This document shows positions 4,998 through 7,325 of a stretch of 7,325 nucleotides of DNA, piece by piece. The DNA is from Clostridia bacterium (lineage in GTDB: Bacteria > Bacillota_A > Clostridia > Christensenellales > Aristaeellaceae). The DNA lies in NCBI GenBank assembly GCA_017398245.1, contig JAFQGN010000182.1, positions 1 to 7,325 on the forward strand, given 5' to 3'. Made by a program: the position numbers and the translations under genes. Each line of letters opens with the position of its first letter. Positions within the stretch are counted from its first letter, which is position 1. The notes beneath the pieces are model-generated. The model had not been told where the DNA came from and did no database searches. It saw only the letters and a list, made by a program, of their open reading frames with translations.

Positions 4998-6971
4998 TCA
5001 ATAGGCGATCATGGGGAGGCTGCGGGGCGCTTCATCCGTGGGCGCGGTCTCTCCGGAATGGACGAGGGCGATGTTCTCACTGCAGGTTCGTATCGCGGCG
5101 GCCATATCGCCATAGGGCTGCATGCACACGTCAAACAGGCCGATATTGTAATTCTCGCCATCGAACCTGCCGAGGGCGAACTGATCGTAGCACTGGAAAT
5201 AATGGCAGCCCACGCTCTGTGGATGCGCGGCGGCATGTTCGCAATAATAGCGATAGGCCATGCCCCTGTCCTTCTGCGTGGCGACGGCTTCCAATCCGGT
5301 GGCGGTGAGGCCGGAATCCAGCGCGCCGAAGTGGAATTCGCCGATCATGACGGGCAGATCGACCTTGAGCTCCTCCACGCGCGCGATGGCGTAGGTGGGA
5401 TCGACGGCATAGCAGTTGATGGAGAAAACGTCGAAGCATTCCCAGCCGGAGACGAGCGCAGGATCCGAGATCCACGCCCAGCGCATGCCGAGGATCATGT
5501 GGTTCGGATCCACCTTGCGGCAGGCGTTGGCCGGAATTTCGGTATAGGCGCGAATGAGCTGCGCGGAGAATGCACGCAGGTCTTCCTCCGCCTGCGCGGA
5601 AAGGGCCGAAGCCTTTGCAATGGGCTCTTCAAGTGCATCAAAAGAGGCGAAGGAGGAGTTCCATGCGGCGTTCAGGGCCTCGATGGAGGCGTATTTCTGC
5701 TTGAGTTGCGCGATCAGCGCGGCCTTGCAGGCGGTGGGCTGGGCGTCGCGCAGGACTTCGTCGGCGATGATCAGATCATCCACAAAGGCCCAGGAGGGCT
5801 CGTTGCGCAGGAAATAGCCGATCATCCACGGGTCGTCTCTGCGCTGGGCGAGGGTTTTGGCGCATTCCTCGGCATCGGTAGCGTATTCGGGAGAGAGGAC
5901 GTCCGGGAAATCGCGGAAGATGAAATGCGAAGTCTGCGGGAAGCGTTCCAGACTGGTGACATAGGGCATGCGGCCAAAGAGAGATGGATCGGACCAGTTG
6001 CCCAGCGTGTTCATGCCCATGGCCTTGAGCTGCTTGACGACCATGGCGCGCCAGGTTTCCTCCCAGTTCCCGCCGAAGGCATGCTTCATGTTCGCCCTTG
6101 CGAAGGAGACGGCCTTGCCCGGGCCGCGTTCGATCTCGCCAAACTGGCGGCGGGAGTGTTCGACGAGTTCGGGATCGTCGGGCAGCCATTCGAGCAGAGA
6201 TTCCAGCCCGTCGATGCGGCCATCGCAGGAGAGGCGAACGCAATCCGGCCCCATACTGTAGAACGCGCAGCCGGACGGGTCGGTCAGATACCAGCGGCCG
6301 TCCTTTTTGATCTTGCCAAAGAAGCCGGTCGGCTCGGCGAGCTTGCGGTCGGCAAAGCCGCCCCATTGCGTCCAGTTGGCAAAGGGGTAATCTCCGGGAA
6401 GGGCGGCCTGCGCGCGCAGATACGTGTTCAGCTCTTCGCGGCTTCGCACCTTGCCCTGCCAGTTTTTGGGAATATACTGGCCGAATTCGTCGATGAGCTT
6501 GGTATCCGGCACGGGGGCTGCAGGGCGCGGGCTATCGGAGAGTTCGACGTCCTCCAGCAGGACGCGGACATCGTGGTACGCTTCGACGCTGGTCAGTTCC
6601 GCGCGGACGATCTCGGCGCGATCAATGCGCGAACCGTGGCAGACGACCTTGAGTTCGCCCGGCACATGGCCCGGGAAGAGGATATGGCCGTCGAGCCAGT
6701 TCAGATCGATACAGATATTGGCGCGGTAGTTCGGCATGAGGCCAAAGCGCACGGTCACGCGCTGCTTGTCCTCCCCCGCTGCCCAGGCGCGCAGTTCAAA
6801 GGCAAGAGAGTGTTCTTCAAGCACGGTCAGGGTCAGGTTGAGGTACCTCTGCGGCGCGGTGCGGATCTCGTTGACTAAAATGCCGCCGCCCGCTGCGGGC
6901 AGGCACAGGATTTCGTTTTCGCGCACAACGCCCGGAGTGAACCGTTTTTCATCGTACAGATCGATCTTCAT
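4998..6971 (-). CDS. Clan GH-A glycoside hydrolase resembling GH50 beta-agarases
   Basis: A 657-aa protein with no signal peptide or membrane segment, so it is probably cytoplasmic. Residues 1 to about 145 look like a beta-sandwich domain. From about 160 there is a TIM-barrel hydrolase region. GYFLRNEPSW (385-394) offers Glu391 as acid/base, following Asn as in clan GH-A. PVMIGEFHFGALDSG (540-554) offers Glu545 as nucleophile. The tail CHYFQCYDQFALGRFDGENY (589-608) resembles the end of GH50 agarases, where E-F-H-F-G-A-L-D and D-G-E-N-Y-N-x-G are characteristic. GH50 enzymes cleave beta-1,4 bonds of agarose exolytically, but secretion is usual for agar users. This protein may therefore act on imported oligosaccharides or another galactoside. 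No sugar transporter or regulator is in the window. The start ATG has AAGGGG 7 nt upstream. It lies 17 nt after the S58 peptidase gene and is followed by a strong terminator. A new subfamily of GH50 or a neighbouring family is possible. Confidence 0.85.
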   Translation of the reverse strand: MKIDLYDEKRFTPGVVRENEILCLPAAGGGILVNEIRTAPQRYLNLTLTVLEEHSLAFELRAWAAGEDKQRVTVRFGLMPNYRANICIDLNWLDGHILFPGHVPGELKVVCHGSRIDRAEIVRAELTSVEAYHDVRVLLEDVELSDSPRPAAPVPDTKLIDEFGQYIPKNWQGKVRSREELNTYLRAQAALPGDYPFANWTQWGGFADRKLAEPTGFFGKIKKDGRWYLTDPSGCAFYSMGPDCVRLSCDGRIDGLESLLEWLPDDPELVEHSRRQFGEIERGPGKAVSFARANMKHAFGGNWEETWRAMVVKQLKAMGMNTLGNWSDPSLFGRMPYVTSLERFPQTSHFIFRDFPDVLSPEYATDAEECAKTLAQRRDDPWMIGYFLRNEPSWAFVDDLIIADEVLRDAQPTACKAALIAQLKQKYASIEALNAAWNSSFASFDALEEPIAKASALSAQAEEDLRAFSAQLIRAYTEIPANACRKVDPNHMILGMRWAWISDPALVSGWECFDVFSINCYAVDPTYAIARVEELKVDLPVMIGEFHFGALDSGLTATGLEAVATQKDRGMAYRYYCEHAAAHPQSVGCHYFQCYDQFALGRFDGENYNIGLFDVCMQPYGDMAAAIRTCSENIALVHSGETAPTDEAPRSLPMIAY

Positions 6972-6988
6972 TTTTTCGCCCCTTTTCT

Positions 6989-7325
6989 TTATTTCTGGTG
7001 GAGTTCGTTATAGGAAAGCAGGCCGTAGGCCGATTCAGCGGACTGCACGGCGCGCACGACGGCCCGCTGCATGGCGAGAGCCGCCATCGCGCCAATGGCG
7101 TTGACATCGCAGGGAAGATCTCCCACGGAAAGGGCATAGATGCTGTCGCCGTCAGCCGTGGTATGCACGGGGCGGATGGCGCGCGCATAGCCGTTGTGCG
7201 CCATGCCGGCGACCTTGCACAGCTGGGCTTTGGGCAGCTTCGCATTGGTGACGATGACGCCGATGGTAGTGTTTGCGGCGGCGATTTGGGCCATGCGGTC
7301 CATATCGCCGAGGAGCTCTTCCACC
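6989..7325 (-). CDS. P1 family peptidase (S58, DmpA/NylC-like), C-terminal part
   Basis: The visible 112 or so codons are open to the right edge, so the N-terminal alpha part and the true start are missing. The stop is TAA at 6991-6989. ANTTIGVIVTNAKLPKAQ (residues 17-34 of the visible part) matches the junction where these proenzymes cleave themselves, exposing Thr19 as N-terminal nucleophile. It is followed by the family's M-A-H-x-G-x-A-R-A-I-R-P-V-H-T and D-G-D-x-I-Y-A-L blocks (about 41-64). Family members are aminopeptidases acting on D-amino acid, beta-amino acid or amide substrates, and include nylon oligomer hydrolase; the substrate here is unknown. The gene sits 17 nt upstream of the glycoside hydrolase in the same direction with no terminator between, so they are probably co-transcribed. 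The promoter must lie beyond the right edge. Confidence 0.92.
   Translation of the reverse strand, partial: VEELLGDMDRMAQIAAANTTIGVIVTNAKLPKAQLCKVAGMAHNGYARAIRPVHTTADGDSIYALSVGDLPCDVNAIGAMAALAMQRAVVRAVQSAESAYGLLSYNELHQK

Noticed and set aside
4935..6878. A plus-strand open frame of about 650 codons opposite the glycoside hydrolase
   Set aside because: It begins inside the bidirectional terminator and mirrors the real hydrolase gene, which has catalytic motifs and a ribosome binding site; nothing supports translation of this strand.

Overview
The window looks like chromosome from a fairly GC-rich member of the Bacillota, most likely a gut Clostridia (inference). The evidence is the close gene packing, strong AAGGAGG-type ribosome binding sites, TTGACA/TATAAT-type promoters, hairpin-plus-U-tract terminators, and the families present: an FAD-dependent dehydrogenase of the COG2509 type, an aldo/keto reductase with a ferredoxin tail, and an ArsR regulator next to an ABC exporter. 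No phage, plasmid, CRISPR, rRNA or tRNA gene was recognised.

Left part (1-2017): the 3' end of an FAD-dependent oxidoreductase gene (+) converges on a small P-loop kinase gene (-), and the two share a hairpin terminator. Next comes an aldo/keto reductase with two C-terminal [4Fe-4S] motifs (-). It has its own terminator, whose tail almost touches the -35 box of the kinase promoter, so the two neighbouring genes appear to be separate transcription units.

Middle (2018-4342): a divergent promoter region separates the reductase from a rightward two-gene operon, an ArsR-family repressor followed by a type I ABC exporter half-transporter. The regulator promoter lies over the first in-frame ATG, so translation must start downstream, probably at a TTG. 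A 7-bp inverted repeat flanks the -35 box and could be its autoregulatory operator.

Intergenic block (4343-4997): about 650 AT-richer bases with no convincing protein gene but much organised signal. A minus-strand promoter (4777-4805) with a palindrome over its -35 box reads into several stem-loops and ends near a U-tract at 4379-4385. This is a candidate structured RNA of about 390 nt. On the other strand, a near-consensus promoter (4873-4901) is followed within about 10 nt of its predicted start by an intrinsic terminator. A second, bidirectional terminator follows. This block is the least explained part of the window.

Right part (4998-7325, -): an apparent operon of an S58 (DmpA-type, P1 family) N-terminal-nucleophile peptidase, cut by the window edge, and a 657-aa clan GH-A glycoside hydrolase resembling GH50 beta-agarases but with no signal peptide.
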